A program made the translations under genes and the position numbers. From assembly GCA_963556255.1 (NCBI GenBank), contig OY744615.1:10752115-10816114 (forward strand): DNA of 64,000 nucleotides, in the 5' to 3' direction. The notes beneath the pieces were generated by a model. It saw nothing but the letters and a program-made list of their open reading frames with translations, did no database searches and was not told the origin of the DNA. Shown here one piece after another: positions 37,735 through 50,600 of this stretch; positions within the stretch are counted from its first letter, which is position 1; every line of letters begins with the position of its first letter. Source of the DNA: Allolobophora icterica. Taxonomy: Eukaryota; Annelida; Clitellata; Crassiclitellata; Lumbricidae.

Positions 37735-37890
37735 TAATCTAGTCCCCCTGTTCTGGGGGGGAACAAGGTTTCTGGGGGGAATTTCCCCCCAAAAAGGTCT
37801 CTGCCTTACAATATTGCTGAGTTCTGGGGGGGGAACTTCAATCCTGGGGGGGAAATTTCCCCCCAAAAGACGTATAGATTAAACATTGGG
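37735..37890. repeat. G/C-run palindromic repeat, copy 1
   Basis: Repeated CTGGGGGGAATTTCCCCCC-type palindromes separated by short spacers. The same motif in opposite orientation is at 63815-63960. G-runs of 6-8 could form quadruplex or hairpin structures. Peptides rich in GGNFPP here are artefacts. Confidence 0.65.
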
Positions 37891-38167
37891 CCTTGCAGGC
37901 CCGCATTAAAGGAAGTGCTAAGGTTGCTGCAGCACCCAAGCTTGCAGTTTTGAGGGGCCCGCATTTTCAGAAGTAGGCCTACATTAAATTTTTATATTGT
38001 AGGCCTACTTGTAATTGGCTATGGCTAGGGCCTATAGACCTATAGGTAATCACAGCACCCGGGCCCGCACTAGCCTTAGTGCGGCCTTGGGGCCTTGCCA
38101 CTTAGAATAATTATGTAAAGACGTATATAGGCTATAATTAATTCCTTTCTGCTCTAGTGCCTAGGTG

Positions 38168-38765
38168 CAATGAACACTTAGGCCTAGCGACACCAGGCGT
38201 AATCGTACCACTATAGTGGTAGGCTTACGCGTAGGCCCTACCACCGTTTGAAAACCGCTATAGGCTAACAAACGTTAAACAAGGGAAACTACACACAACC
38301 TAAGCTATGCTATTAGGCCTACAATCCTTAAGAACGCTTTTTTCGGTAGTCCTGATGTGCTAGTCAATTTAATTCCCACGCTAAGCTTCGCTATGCCAGT
38401 GGCGGACTGGCCTTTGTTCCCGTGTACTGTGGCACACAGGCTATATGGGCAACGCGCGCACGTGAAACTTATAGCCTGTGTGCCACATATAGCCTGTGTG
38501 CCACAGTACACGGGAACAAAGGCCAGTCCGCCACTGGCATAGCGAAGCTTAGCGTGGGAATTAAATTGACTAGCACATCAGGACTACCGAAAAAAGCGTT
38601 CTTAAGGGTTGTAGGCCTAATAGCATAGCTTAGGTTGTGTGTAGTTTCCCTTGTTTAACGTTTGTTAGCCTATAGCGGTTTTCAAACGGTGGTAGGGCCT
38701 ACGCGTAGGCCTACCACTATAGTGGTACGATTACGCCTGGTGTCGCTAGGCCTAAGTGTTCATTG
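38168..38765. repeat. Near-perfect long palindrome, 279-bp arms, 40-bp spacer
   Basis: The left arm (38168-38446) and right arm (38487-38765) are reverse complements with only two mismatches and no indels. The 40-bp spacer contains a third copy of TATAGCCTGTGTGCCAC. There is no obvious target duplication. A transcript across it would form a 279-bp hairpin. It lies between the two calumenin genes. Open frames across the arms mirror each other and are not genes. Confidence 0.95.
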
Positions 38766-39666
38766 TTTAACAACATAGAATAATACAGCTAAAAAAGTCT
38801 GTTATGCATGTTCTGTGATAAGACATTTAAAAAATATTTCTGCAGCAGTTATCATACAACAAGAAATTTTAGATGCACAAAAGACTCTTGATGAACATTC
38901 TCAATGCACATGGCATTCTTAATCTATTTATTTGAATCAGTAAAAAACTTTAATTTTTGTATTCATGAGATTCTTATTCTACTACTGAATTTTCAAGAGT
39001 TATCAATCAATACAATCAAACAGATATAAAAAAAAGCAATTAAAATGAAGCAGCTCAAAGACATTTTCTGTAACATGTGATACAGACTTTATAGTAAAAT
39101 ATATATAATTTCGTTTATTATGAATCAAAGTTGACAAACCGCAACTTCTTAAAGAGTAGGCCTATGATACAGTAAAAAATTAGTCTAGACTAGATAAATC
39201 TACGAAAGGTATTACTATTTAGTTCCTGGAACATGTTGGAATAAAACTCTAGGTAGGCCTAGGCCTATAAAGCAGTGATTGTCCTTGCATAGAAGTTCAA
39301 AATCATGAGGTCTTGGGCGTAGCTAGGCCATGCATGGGTCCTATTATGTGTAGGCCTACAATATCTGGAAATAGGGAACCACTAGGCCTATTTCGTTCCA
39401 GATTCTCAATCTACCATTTTAAATCTTCACATTATTTATATTTATCATAAATGCAATTATGACACTGTGTTCTCTTTAATTGGCAAATTTTTACATAAAT
39501 AATTAATGAATACAATCAAACAATATTGTCTCAATATAGGGCCTATCCCAACAGTTTAAAAAAACAGGAAACCATGCATATAACTTAGGCTACATAGAGT
39601 ACAAGCTTATATATAGAGTACCGAAGACTCGATTTAAAGGTGTCGTAAAAAACCGAGTTTCAAACT
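38766..39666. other. No gene seen
   Basis: AT-rich non-coding sequence with scattered TAGGCCTA motifs. Confidence 0.4.
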
Positions 39667-40061
39667 ATAGTAAGCATAGCCGCCGACTTTTGCTTTTGTC
39701 TCTGGGTGCCACTGGGTGCGTGGGTTCTCCCTCCATTTCCATACCCCCTCCCCTTAGGTAGGTGAGTTTAAGCGGATTTTCGGAGAAAGAAAAGTGTTTT
39801 CTTGTCAAGGGTTCCAGCGTTATTATTTATTTATTTAAAAAAAAGAAGTAATCTATTTATGTACGGAGTGTGAATGTGAGATCATGCAATGTTGGGTATT
39901 TGTGTTGTAGTTGTACTTCTCACGTTGTGAGATTACTGCTTAGGTGTAAAAGCATTGAATTTTGGGTCTGAATGCTTCTGGGTGCCACGCACCCACTGAA
40001 CTTTCTCTCTGGGTGCAGTGGCACCCAAGGCCCCCAAGAAGTCGGCGCCTATGATAGTAGG
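39667..40061. mobile_element. hAT-like MITE, family 1, copy 2 (39675-40053)
   Basis: Starts CATAGCCGCCGACTTTTGC and ends CAAGAAGTCGGCGCCTATG. The flanks ATAGTAAG and ATAGTAGG match at 7 of 8. About 80 bp longer than copy 1. Confidence 0.85.
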
Positions 40062-41179
40062 CTACGTACTTATAAGTAATTAAGTTTAATTTTAAATTGA
40101 AACTAAATATTAACTGAAATAATTTACGCCTAATTTCAAATAAAAAACAGCCTATACTTATTAGGCCTACGCCTAGTCTAGACTTAATTTTTAATATAAA
40201 AAACCCGTAGGCCTAATATTATGACCATTTTATAAATAAAATATTTCTATAGTTACCTTCGTAGATTATTATGCCTAAAACTGATAAAAAAGAATGACTG
40301 TAGCAAATCCGGTATTGGCCGAAAATAAAATATGACCCGGTTGTTAAGAGAATCGGAGGTCTATCAATAGATTTTGTGGGTGGTTGCGTTAATGTTAGGC
40401 CCACCTGTCAAACTTAGACGGGATGTTACACCTTGGGCTTAACTTTACAATCGGATCGATAACTGACAGAAATCGATCTACGAGGCAAACGCGTTCACTA
40501 TGCACACTGCCTTTGTTCCTGTCTCTTTGCTTTGCTGCGCCTGCCTCTGTAATCGTCAGTCCATCTGGCTGTCTTAGTGTTCTTCTTTCTGTCTGCTACC
40601 GTCTATGTCTGCGGGCCTGTATGCGTATTCGTATATCTGTCTATCAGTGTCGGTCTATGCGTATCTCGATCTGTGTTATGGTCTGTCTGTATTATCGTCT
40701 GTGTCTAGTAGACAATTGTGTCAGTCTGTAACGGTCTGCCTGTTAGTATCTTTGTATTACTCTATGTGTAGGTCTAGCTGTTACTCTCTGTATTAACGTG
40801 TGTCTGTCTGTACCGCCTGTATGCGTCTATCTGTCTGTTTCTCTCTAGTTGTCTGTCTGTTATAGTCTGAATGTGTTTCTGTGGTCCCTTTATTCGTCTA
40901 AAAGTCATCATCTAACCAGCTGTTTCATTAGACAGATGTTGACCGACCGAGCTCGAAGGTGTCCACTGTCGCCCCCTAGTCAACTCAGTTGTAATACACT
41001 GTCGGTGAAAAGATCATGGCGGCGAGTATGAGGACTGGCACATCGTCCCCAAATGCCGAGGCTAAGAAAATTAAGTTGCCAACACTTTATACAGATGCTC
41101 TGCCTCCTCTCGCGACCTGCCCCAATAGAAACCAGACTTGGACTTCCTCTGGACTACTCTTTGGAAAACCCCCTCTGAA
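40062..41179. other. No gene seen; degenerate GTCTGT tract
   Basis: 40570-40880 is a degenerate GTCTGT/TCTGTCTG stretch. No exon is supported in the rest. Confidence 0.45.
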
Positions 41180-41221
41180 TTGAAGCAGCGCTCGTGAATA
41201 GACTGGTGTCCTGCGCTAAGC

Positions 41222-42720
41222 CTTCGAGTCATAGGCGCCGACTTCTTGGGGGCTTTGGGTGCCAATTAGGGAATGTAATCCCGGGATCCCGAATCCCGGG
41301 ATCCCGGGATCCCGGAACATTTTTCAATCCCGTAATCCCGGGATTGACAAACGTGGAATCCCGTATTTCCGGGATTACAAAAAATTGGGATTTTTGGATT
41401 AAATTTGCTTGATCCACTGTATAATTCTTCCTTGAGGCTTGGGCAATGGACGCTAATTACGGCAGATAAACAGCAACGACTGGTACCAGCCCTAGTGCAG
41501 ACTACAGACTGACTCTGCCTGCCAGAGGCGTCTACCCCCCCCCAAGTCATTGAAGCAACGTCCCTTTTGCAATGGACGCTAATTACGGCAGATAAACAGT
41601 AACGACGGGTACCAGCCCTAGTGCAGACTACAGACTGACTCTGCCTGCCAGAGGCGTCTACCCCCCCCCCCCCCAAGTTATTGAAGCAACGTCCCTTTTC
41701 CCTCTGTTCTTCCCCCTCCCCGTTCCTTTCCCCCTAAGATGGTGTCACACACACACTGACAGATCTCCCCTATGTCTTGGATGGAGCATTTGCTCCAAGG
41801 TTTCTATGGTGTAGACGCCCCTGCTGGCTACTTTAATATCAGGGTGCTGCAGGCTGCTGTGCACTCCGCTGCAGTACGGCTGCTAGGCCTACTGGTAGGC
41901 GAGACTGCTAGGCTGCTACTGCTTGGGTCTTCCCGCAGCGGTGCTGCGCTGGTCACCTGTCGTTCTGAGACCTCATTCCCGGCCGTGGGATTGCTATCAA
42001 GTATCAAGATCTTTCCACTCAGAAACACCCCACCCCGAGTTAACGAGCCTCCGAATACAAGCTGTTAGTGGAGAAACCTTGATCACGGATCAACCGAGCC
42101 CAACTGCTGTCAAGTGCCTCTGCCTATGCTCTGAGTCATCATTCGTGGGTGAATCTACTTTTGACACTTCACGCTTCTTGCGATAATTTTATCGTAAATA
42201 ACTCCTAACGAACGTTTAAACTTTTCATTTTAAGTTACAAGTTTATAACACATCCCCACAACGTTCTTAATACCATTATATCTTTAATACACAACAACGT
42301 TATAGTATTAAATATACATTTATGCTACAGGCGGGAAAAATTTTTATTGCATAAAGTATAATCCCGGGATCCCGGGATCCCGGGATTGATAAATTCCTAA
42401 TCCCGTAATCCCGGGATTGACAGAATGCTCCGGGATTACATTCCCTAGTGCCAATGCACCAAGAGAGAAAGTTCAGTGGGTGCCTGGCACCCAGAAGAAT
42501 TCGGACCTTAAATTCAATTTTTTTACAACTGATCTCACAACTTGAGAAGTACAACTACAACAGAAATTTTGGGGTATTCCTAAACAAGGTCGTCATATTT
42601 GGGGGGGGGATGAATTCCTAAAAAAAGGCGTCACAATTTTAGGAGAGAATTATCTTAAAATATGCACTGGGACCCAGGCACCCAGAGACAAAAGCAAAAG
42701 TCGGCGCCTATGCTTCGAGT
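41222..42720. mobile_element. hAT-like MITE, family 1, copy 3 (41230-42712), interrupted
   Basis: In inverted orientation to copies 1 and 2. Ends CATAGGCGCCGACTTC and GTCGGCGCCTATG, with a perfect 8-bp duplication CTTCGAGT at 41222-41229 and 42713-42720. Without the inner insertion the element is about 294 bp, matching copy 1 (298 bp). Confidence 0.9.
41259..42455. mobile_element. hAT-like element nested in family 1 (41267-42447)
   Basis: 1181 bp with ends TAGGGAATGTAATCCCGG and their inverse. Long subterminal arrays of ATCCCGGGATCCCGGG occur at both ends. A perfect 8-bp target duplication, GTGCCAAT, lies at 41259-41266 and 42448-42455. The interior has a direct duplication of about 100 bp (GCAATGGACGCTAATTACGG at about 41443 and 41569). 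No transposase ORF. Confidence 0.9.
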
Positions 42721-42760
42721 GGCGTTTTAGAAGTTTGGAGATTATGATTATGATTACGGT

Positions 42761-43315
42761 ACGATAGAAATTACAAATTAATAATAATAAAAATTCTGTT
42801 GAAAGTATATAAGAGAATCAACCGGACTGATTTTTTATCCTTTAATACTGGTGAATATTATTACTGTTATGACACATTGCCCATTCTGTATCAGATTTCA
42901 TTGCATGCAAAAAGCAACCAGATTCAGACATACTGTAAGACAATTAAGGCAAGGAAATGCAGACCAGAGCAAAAATCAAAATAACACAAACCACTCGTTC
43001 TCCACAGTGCATCTGCAGTGTATTTAGTTATATTAACCTGTGCTTTATAAATCTTCATATAGTAATAATAGTGGTGAGATTTCTTAAACAATACTTAAAA
43101 TTTATGAACTGGCTTACAGTTCTAATCATACTCTTGGAAATTTTTAAAGCACTACCTGTAAGTTAAGTACACAAAAGCAATGCATCAAGTCAGGGATACC
43201 AAGTGTAATCCGGTTTCAAGAAGTCCAGCAAGAGAACGAGACAGAGGAGACGACCAGAGATACGAGATGGAGAAGACCAACGAGACGGAGGAGAAGACTA
43301 GAGAGAGGAGACAGG
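42761..43315. other. No gene seen
   Basis: AT-rich non-coding sequence. Confidence 0.4.

Positions 43316-43316
<1 letters not shown>

Positions 43317-43392
<76 letters not shown>
43317..43392. repeat. (ACAG)n microsatellite
   Basis: About 18-19 ACAG units after a purine-rich GAGACGGAGGAGAAG tract. Confidence 0.95.
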
Positions 43393-43393
<1 letters not shown>

Positions 43394-44164
43394 GAAGAAT
43401 GATTCACTTCTACTACTACTGACTAAAAGAACTGTGCAAGTAAGAAGAACGATTTAACAGTGTCACTCTGACACTGCCCATACTCCGGTGGTGCCATTCC
43501 CACGCCTGGATTAAGAAGGGTGACATTATTCATCCTTGTTATAACACAGTGTTGTTAACAGTAAAAACCAACCAATTTAAAGGTGTCGAAAAGCCTAATA
43601 GCAGCTGTAGTTTTCTGTGCCTAGCAAAATCCTGTGGCCGCAAGAAGACATACCACATCAGATACCAATGAAACATTTATAACCAAATGCTACATGAACG
43701 GCACACTTTATTATACAACTGCAAACAAGTTTCGTCAACTAAATCATAATTATGCATTGCATGAGAAACATTCTAAAAACAAAAGATGCTAATTTCGAAA
43801 TGCTTTCAAGTCTTTGCTTTACACTTTTCCAGCAGTTAAACTACTTACTTACTTTGAGAGGTCGGAAACATGCTATATAAATGCCAGATAACCACATTTT
43901 TATACAGATATAAAGAACTGATAACAGATAATGATAAAAAATGTTTAAACTGGTTAAAAATGCAAAAATTGCGACTATGTAAAAATTGTTCTCTTACACA
44001 ACCACATCCAAGTTCAAAGAAATGCATTAGCAATTTAATCAGACTATTTGAATATTCTCCAAAATCATATTCATACAAAGTGTCCAGCCTTGAACTGACC
44101 AACAAAAACTCAAGAATCAGACCTATTTGCTGCAGTCATAAATAAATTTAGACTTAATAACTAG

Positions 44165-44610
44165 AAGCACCATCGTACTTGACACAGCATTCATTTAATC
44201 GCGGTGATGTACAATTCAACTTAAAATGGACATGGATTTTAAAAGTACGGGCACCACTGTACATCAATCAACTGCTCTTGGTAATGAATAATTTACTTCC
44301 AACACACTGGGGTATCAACGTATTTGATTTGATTTTTAAAAGCACACTGATTTGAAAAAATGTGGGCACCATTTTATTCAACAGCAGAATTAACTGCTTG
44401 CTTATTCTTGCTGATGTGTAACTTAAACTTAGAAAGAAGCCATGATCTTGCAAAAAAATCAGGGCACCATCATGTTTGACATCAGAATTAAGAGTTTCTT
44501 CTTTGTGAAGCACAATTAAGTCTTTAAAAGAAACACGATTATTAAAAAATTGTGGCACTGCTGTATTTGACATCAGAATTAGCGGCTCATTTTGTTCTTG
44601 ATGAAGCAAA
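44165..44610. repeat. Diverged 110-120-bp repeats in the 3' flank of paralog B
   Basis: Four diverged units share GGGCACCA(T/C)..T and GACATCAGAATTA..G with a following TTAAA segment (near 44168, 44250, 44365, 44463 and 44550). They overlap the presumed 3' UTR of calumenin B. Confidence 0.45.
44373..44378 (-). terminator. Possible AATAAA polyadenylation signal of calumenin B
   Basis: AATAAA on the minus strand about 306 bases after the stop codon. Position plausible, not proven. Confidence 0.3.
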
Positions 44611-44683
44611 CAAGATATCTTCCTGCTGCGTTTTGTGGGATTACAACCTTGACAAGCGAAAGCACGTTCTTGGGGATCGTAGA

Positions 44684-47600
44684 CTAAAATTCATCATGTT
44701 TCCTAAGCGCTTCGCCAAAGTCCGTTGCCTGACTTCCGACGAAAATGTCATACTTGTCTACAACTTCATCTTTGCTTAGAACACCATCCTGTAACACAAT
44801 TGCAGTACAGTCACTGAAACAATTGGACTGCTGAGTAACAAGTCTTATGAATAATAATCTTATGAGAAATAATTGTATTGTATTGTATTGTATTGAGGCA
44901 TTTATAAGGTGCTTCTAGCAGGAGAGCCATTCAGAAGCGCTATGAATAACAAGAATACGAATCATCCCCAGAACAATAAAACTATGAAAAATAATCCTAT
45001 GAATAACAATACCATCAATACTGCTGAGAAATAATCCTAGAAATAATGCCATGAATAACCGTAGCAGGGTCGTAGCAGGTCGTCATAAAAATACAGGACA
45101 TTTTACAGGACACAAAAAATAAAATTACAGGACATTTTACAGGACATTTATAATAAAAAATACCCAGTATAAATTTAGTTTTACTCCTACTGCATAGTGG
45201 TAGTCAGACAACAGCGTTTCCTCATCACCATCATACTGCCAGAATTTAGTTCTGCTTTGTCAACTATTTTTTCCTTGAGCTATGACAACAGGGATGAATT
45301 GGTAACAAACTAGTTAGCAGACAAATTTTGTGTGCATTTAATGAGGTTATGTGCTAAATTAATTATTACTCTGCAGTCTGCACAGACAACATTCAGAAAA
45401 ATTTAACATAAGATACATAACATAACAATGGTTTTAAGTGGTTTAGAAGACGTGTAGTCTGTGTTAGAACCACTGCAAATTAACTCGGAATGCTTAATAG
45501 CCCAATTTTCCTAGCTTCTTCTTAAAAGTTGTGATAGTGTCCACTGAGATAGTACTATCATCCAAACCATTCCACAGGTCTACAACTCTTGCACTGAAGA
45601 ATTTCTGCCCTAATGTTCCTTTTGGCTTCTTAAATAATTTATACCTGTGTCCCCGAGTTGCCTTGTTTGGTGCTAATTCAAGAACCTCTCCCACTGTAGT
45701 GCCTCCTTTCCAGTAATAATCTTATAAGCTTCGATTATATCTCCTCTGCTCCTCCTTCTCTCCAGTGTTGTAGCTCTTCTTTGCACTTTCTCCAGTTTTT
45801 CCATGTCCTGTTTCAGGTATGGATTTTATACCTGGATGCAGTATTCCAATTGTGCTCCTCCATCACTTTTAAATTAAAGAGCATTTGCCAGTCCTGTGAC
45901 CATCTGAACCTTTGTTCTTAGATCTCCCTCAGTATCTCCACTTCTTCATCATCCACTGCTCTACATAGTTTTGTATCATCTGCCAACAAAGAAATTTTCG
46001 ATAAAATCCCATCGTCTATGTCATTAATAACTACGAACAGCAGTGGCCCAAGCACTGATCCCTGTGGCACTCCACTTAGCACTGTAGATCAGCTACGGTG
46101 TGTTTATCTCCTATGCCTACCTTTTGTCTTCTACCCGATAATCCGTGTTCATACATGCTCTCTAATCCCACATGCCTGCAACTTTTTTGGCCAGCCTTAC
46201 ATGAGGTACTTTGTCAAATGCCTTGGTAAAATATAGGTAAATTATATCTACTGGTTTTCCCTCATCAATCCTCTCAAACACCTCCTGAAAGAACTCCAGC
46301 AGATTTGTCAAACATAAACGGCCTTTGATATTCCGCTATATTATCCTTAACAATTATCTCCATGATCTGGCACACCACACTGGTTAAACTGACTGGTCTG
46401 TAGTTCCCTAGTTCACTTCTAATTCCCTATTTAAACAATGGCACTATGAGTGCATCCTTCCATTCCCATGGTACTTCTCCAGCCTGCATTGATTTATTGA
46501 AGTTTATTTATACCTCTCCAATTTCTTCCCTCACTTCATGCAAGAATTTGGATTGAGTTCATCTATGCCTGGATTCTTGTCAGTTTTTAGCCTTTTCAGT
46601 TGTTCTACCACACTTTTCTTAGTAAAAATTACTTGCGTTAATCCCTTTTCACCATTTCCTCAAAATTTTCCTACACTTCTTCCAAGCATCATTCACTCCC
46701 ATGCCCTTTATTTCACTTACCATATCCTTTTCCCGCAACCTTTTCCTCACTAATTCATAATCTGCTTCAGAAGTTGGGTCTTTTCACATAGGCTTTGACT
46801 TCCTGGGTCTGCTCCACGACTAATTCCCATCTAATGATCACTAGTGCTAAAATGCTCTCCCACACTTACATTCTGTACCATATTTTCATCTGATGTTATC
46901 ACTAAGTCCTCTGGTTGGCTCCAAAACATGCAGTTGCTTATAGCTGGCATCAATAAAATCCAAGAATATCCAGTCTTGTTGTCCTCGAGACCAAGGTCTT
47001 GCGATTTTTTGGGTCTTGGTCTTGGTCTTGGTCTTGAGGTTCAAGGTCTTGGTCTTGGTCTCGAGGTTCAAAGTCTTGGTCTTGGTCTTGAGGTTCAAGG
47101 TCTTGGTCTTGGTCTTGAGGTTCAAGGTCTTGGTCTTGGTCTTGAGGTTTAAGGTCTTGACAACAAGACTGAGAATATCTTATCTTTCTCTTTCCCCTTC
47201 CAATTTTTCCCACTCAATATGATAGCTAAGTCTTCCATAATCAACGATGTTTCCTTATTAGCCATTTCCAGTAGTTTGCACATCCCTTGATCAACTTCTT
47301 TGGTGGCATCTGGTATTATTCTTAACTTAAATATCATGTATTCGAAACAAAAAAGAGCGTGAAATCTGACTTTTGCAAAAATACAGGAAATACAGGACAC
47401 TTTTGCAAAAATACAGGATTTTACAGGACAAGCAAAAAAATACAGGACATTACAGGAAATACAGGACCACTACGACCCCTGCCGTAGAAATAATAAACCT
47501 ATGAGGAATAATCCTATGAAGAATAATCCAAGGAATAATAATCGTAATAGAAATAATCCTCTGAATAATAAACAACCTATGAATAATAAACAACCTATAG

Positions 47601-50600
47601 GAAATAAAATCATGAATAATGCTATGAGAAATAAATCAAATACAAATAATGATGCTATTAATCATCTTATGGAAAATAAACCCTACAAGAAATAATCCCA
47701 CAAAATAATAATACTATGAATAATCCTATACGAAATAATCCAAAGAATAATAATTCGATGAACAATGCTACGAATAATAAGCCTAAGAAACATAGCCTAC
47801 GAATAACAATGCCATGAATAATCCTAACAAAAGTAATCCTATAAGAAACAAAACTATGATAAATAATTCCAGGAGATATAATCCTACTAATAATAATGCA
47901 ATGAATAATCCTATGAATAATGAACCTAAGGAAAACAATCCTAAGAATAATGAACCTAAGAGAAACAATTCTATAAATAATACTGCAATATTATGAATAA
48001 TCCGATGAGAAATAATCCTATGGGAAATTCATACTGTACTATAATTAAACCTATAATAATAAGCATCTCAATAACTAATCAATCTTCAAGCAATAATTCA
48101 ACAAACAATAAAATTGAACAATCATGTATGGGAAAAAGTTTTAGGAGAAATAATCCTATGTATAATAAGAAAATATCCTATGAATAAAAATCCTGTTAGC
48201 AACAATCCTACAAATAATATAAAAAGCCTCCCGGAAGCCTACGGATAACCTAAGTCCCTGTATTGCTGGAACAAATACATTTCAACAGTGTGGTCTGCAG
48301 CCACAAAATTCCCATGTTTCCCGAGTATTCCATACTTTATCATTGTCGGCCTGGAAAATGAGGTGTTTGGCCTCAGCCTTGGAGTGGTCGTAATCATCCG
48401 GCATGACCCAGTCCCTCACTTCGTCGCGGTTCATAAGGCCGTCCTTATCCTTGTCCCTGTACTGTGTAAACTGTTCTCGTTCCGTCTTCACCCAGTCTGG
48501 CTCTCCTTCCTCCCCATCGTTTGTGCCAGGCCACATGTCCTCTGCAAAAATCAACCAGTGTAGTGTGTACCCCAAATTTTCAACACAATTAACAAGCATA
48601 CTCTGCATATAATAAAGTCTGACCCAAAATGAAAGTGTACCCAGCATACACTCAAATTCCATTGAAATTAATGTGTTAGAAATGTCTACCTGATTAGCAC
48701 ATGTACTTCATAATTAAAAATCAAAATTTTTTTCTTTATTATTATTTTTTTTATTTTAATGTGCAAATAATAATCTTATGAGAAACAACTGTATACATTA
48801 ATACGAATTTGATGCATGGTTAGTCAGAAGATTTAAAGAATTCAAAAGATCATATTAAAAATTGTATGTTAATGCATTCATTTGTTCGTTCGTTCATTCA
48901 GATGTCTTTATGACAGTAACTGAGAAGCGCTACAGGCCCAGCCTTGGCCAAAGTGAACTGTTAAAATCTTAGTTCTGCAGTTCAATGTTTATTCAAAATA
49001 ACCTTTCAGCGGTACACTGTATAGACACAGTTGATTTCAGTTCACATCAACTTGACTCTTTGGGAGTGCACGATTGTCCAGTGGTTAGCATACTGGACTG
49101 CCAACCTAGAGGTTGGAGGTTCAAATCCTCACTAGGGCTGAAATTTATGTCGAGATTTCTGCTCCACTAGCACTGCTTAGCCATCTCAGCTTTTAGTACA
49201 CTCTCGTCATCTAAGTGTTAACACAAACCCCGACATAACTACTGAATCACAATCTCTTCTTTTATATGCAAATTTAAAATAATCAGTAACAATAACGGTA
49301 ACAAATCAACTGAATAATTTACTCATTTACACAAATTTAGCATGCTTACCTTCCCAAGTCTTTGTATATATGTATCTATGTATGTATGTATGTATGAGAG
49401 CACTTGTATAGCACCCTTTAATTAACTCACAAGGTCACTCCAGCATTGTTAACCTACAGGTCAGAAGTTCAAATCCTCTTTCTCGCAATCATGCCAGATT
49501 CACTTCCTGGAATTGATGAGGTTACAGAAAGACGTTGGTGCACCATCACTTGACACCTTGTTTAGTACCCAACAATACTGTATAAGTTATGATTACATAG
49601 ATTAACTGCAACTCACTTATGTACTCCTCAAGGCTGATGACTCCATCTTTATTTTTATCGATGTCCTCCAAAGTCTCCTAAAAGTATAAATCAGTCACAA
49701 AGGTGTCCTTTTAAAACAATTGTGCAATGTGCATATCACCAAGAACACACAGTTAATCCAAAATCAGTGGTGTCCCTATTTTTTAAAAATCATGGTGTCA
49801 TTAAAAGTGAATTTTACATTTCCACAAACAAAAGCGAATTCAAATACAGCGGTGTCCCAGTTTTTTAAAATCATTGTGTCTTTTCAGCAGTGAACGAACT
49901 GTTCATCAGCAAGAGCAGTTCATGCAGAAACAACAGAACATTTCAAATCAGTGTCTATTTTTGCAAGCCCAATTCTGCATACAAATGTTGACATTGAATC
50001 AATCTCATCTCATAAAATATGAAGATAACTTTTGGAATATTTTTTAATACATGAAACGCCTGACCATAAACATTGCTCAGATGAAATAAAAGTACTCCAA
50101 AGAGACAAAAAAACCAGCCGTGTTGTTTAAACTAGGGATCAACTGGGTAGACATTTTCCACCGAGTACCGAATCCGAGTATTTGGATGTACTATTTGCCG
50201 GATCCGGGTACGAACCGAGTACTATTTCTTCCATATACAAAGCTTCACATTTTCATGCAATGACAAATTATCAAAATAAATTTCTATGCTTGTAACAACT
50301 GACTAATACAGTCTGAATTTTAGAACTAAATAATCAATGATAATAAAAATAAAAATAATATCTCGCGCATCCTCTATAAAAAAATTTGAGTACATTCCAC
50401 AACAACCCATAACCATAACTTTAATTTACATTATTCACACTATCTATTCTCTTGTTTATGGTTGCGGTGTGCCAACCAGTTTTGCCTAATAAACGAATAT
50501 ACATAAATGAAATGGACTTGACTTCCGTTGTGGACTTCTAGTGTTGGTGTTTTTGTACTTTTCCTCATCAAAATGAATGTCCTAGATGAAGCTCAAAGCT

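Larger units (their letters stand above)
41180..42760. repeat. Host retroposon-like repeat split by nested hAT insertions
   Basis: CAGCGCTCGTGAATAGACTGG before 41230 and GATTATGATTATGATTACGG after 42713 are contiguous in the related copy at 2080-2165, so the intervening 1.5 kb is an insertion. Confidence 0.6.
45059..47487. mobile_element. TIR element with CCGTAG duplication (45065-47481)
   Basis: Ends CAGGGTCGTAGCAGG and, inverted, CAGGGGTCGTAGTGG. A perfect 6-bp direct duplication, CCGTAG, lies at 45059-45064 and 47482-47487. Subterminal TACAGGAC units occur at both ends in the same orientation (45092-45150 and 47385-47468). The middle is filled by a decayed LINE and a minisatellite. The ends look hAT-like, but the duplication is 6 bp and not 8, so the superfamily is open. 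Confidence 0.7.
44980..48240. repeat. AATAATCCTATGAATAA array, interrupted, intron 6 of paralog B
   Basis: Degenerate tandem units of about 12-15 bp (AATAATCCTATG, AATAATAAACCTATG) at 44980-45060 and 47488-48240. The intervening 45065-47481 is a later insertion with its own target duplication. Asn/Met-rich peptides from the array are artefacts. Confidence 0.85.

Noticed and set aside
38305..38628. Two mirrored ORFs in the palindrome
   Set aside because: They are the same sequence read on opposite strands of the arms. No splice sites or domain.
46950..47213. Asp/Gln-rich ORF (LEPQDQDQD)
   Set aside because: Antisense frame of a 30-bp minisatellite.
47501..47996. Asn/Met-rich ORFs (MRNNPMKNN type)
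   Set aside because: Products of the AATAATCCTATG array. The frame changes along the array and no start context exists.
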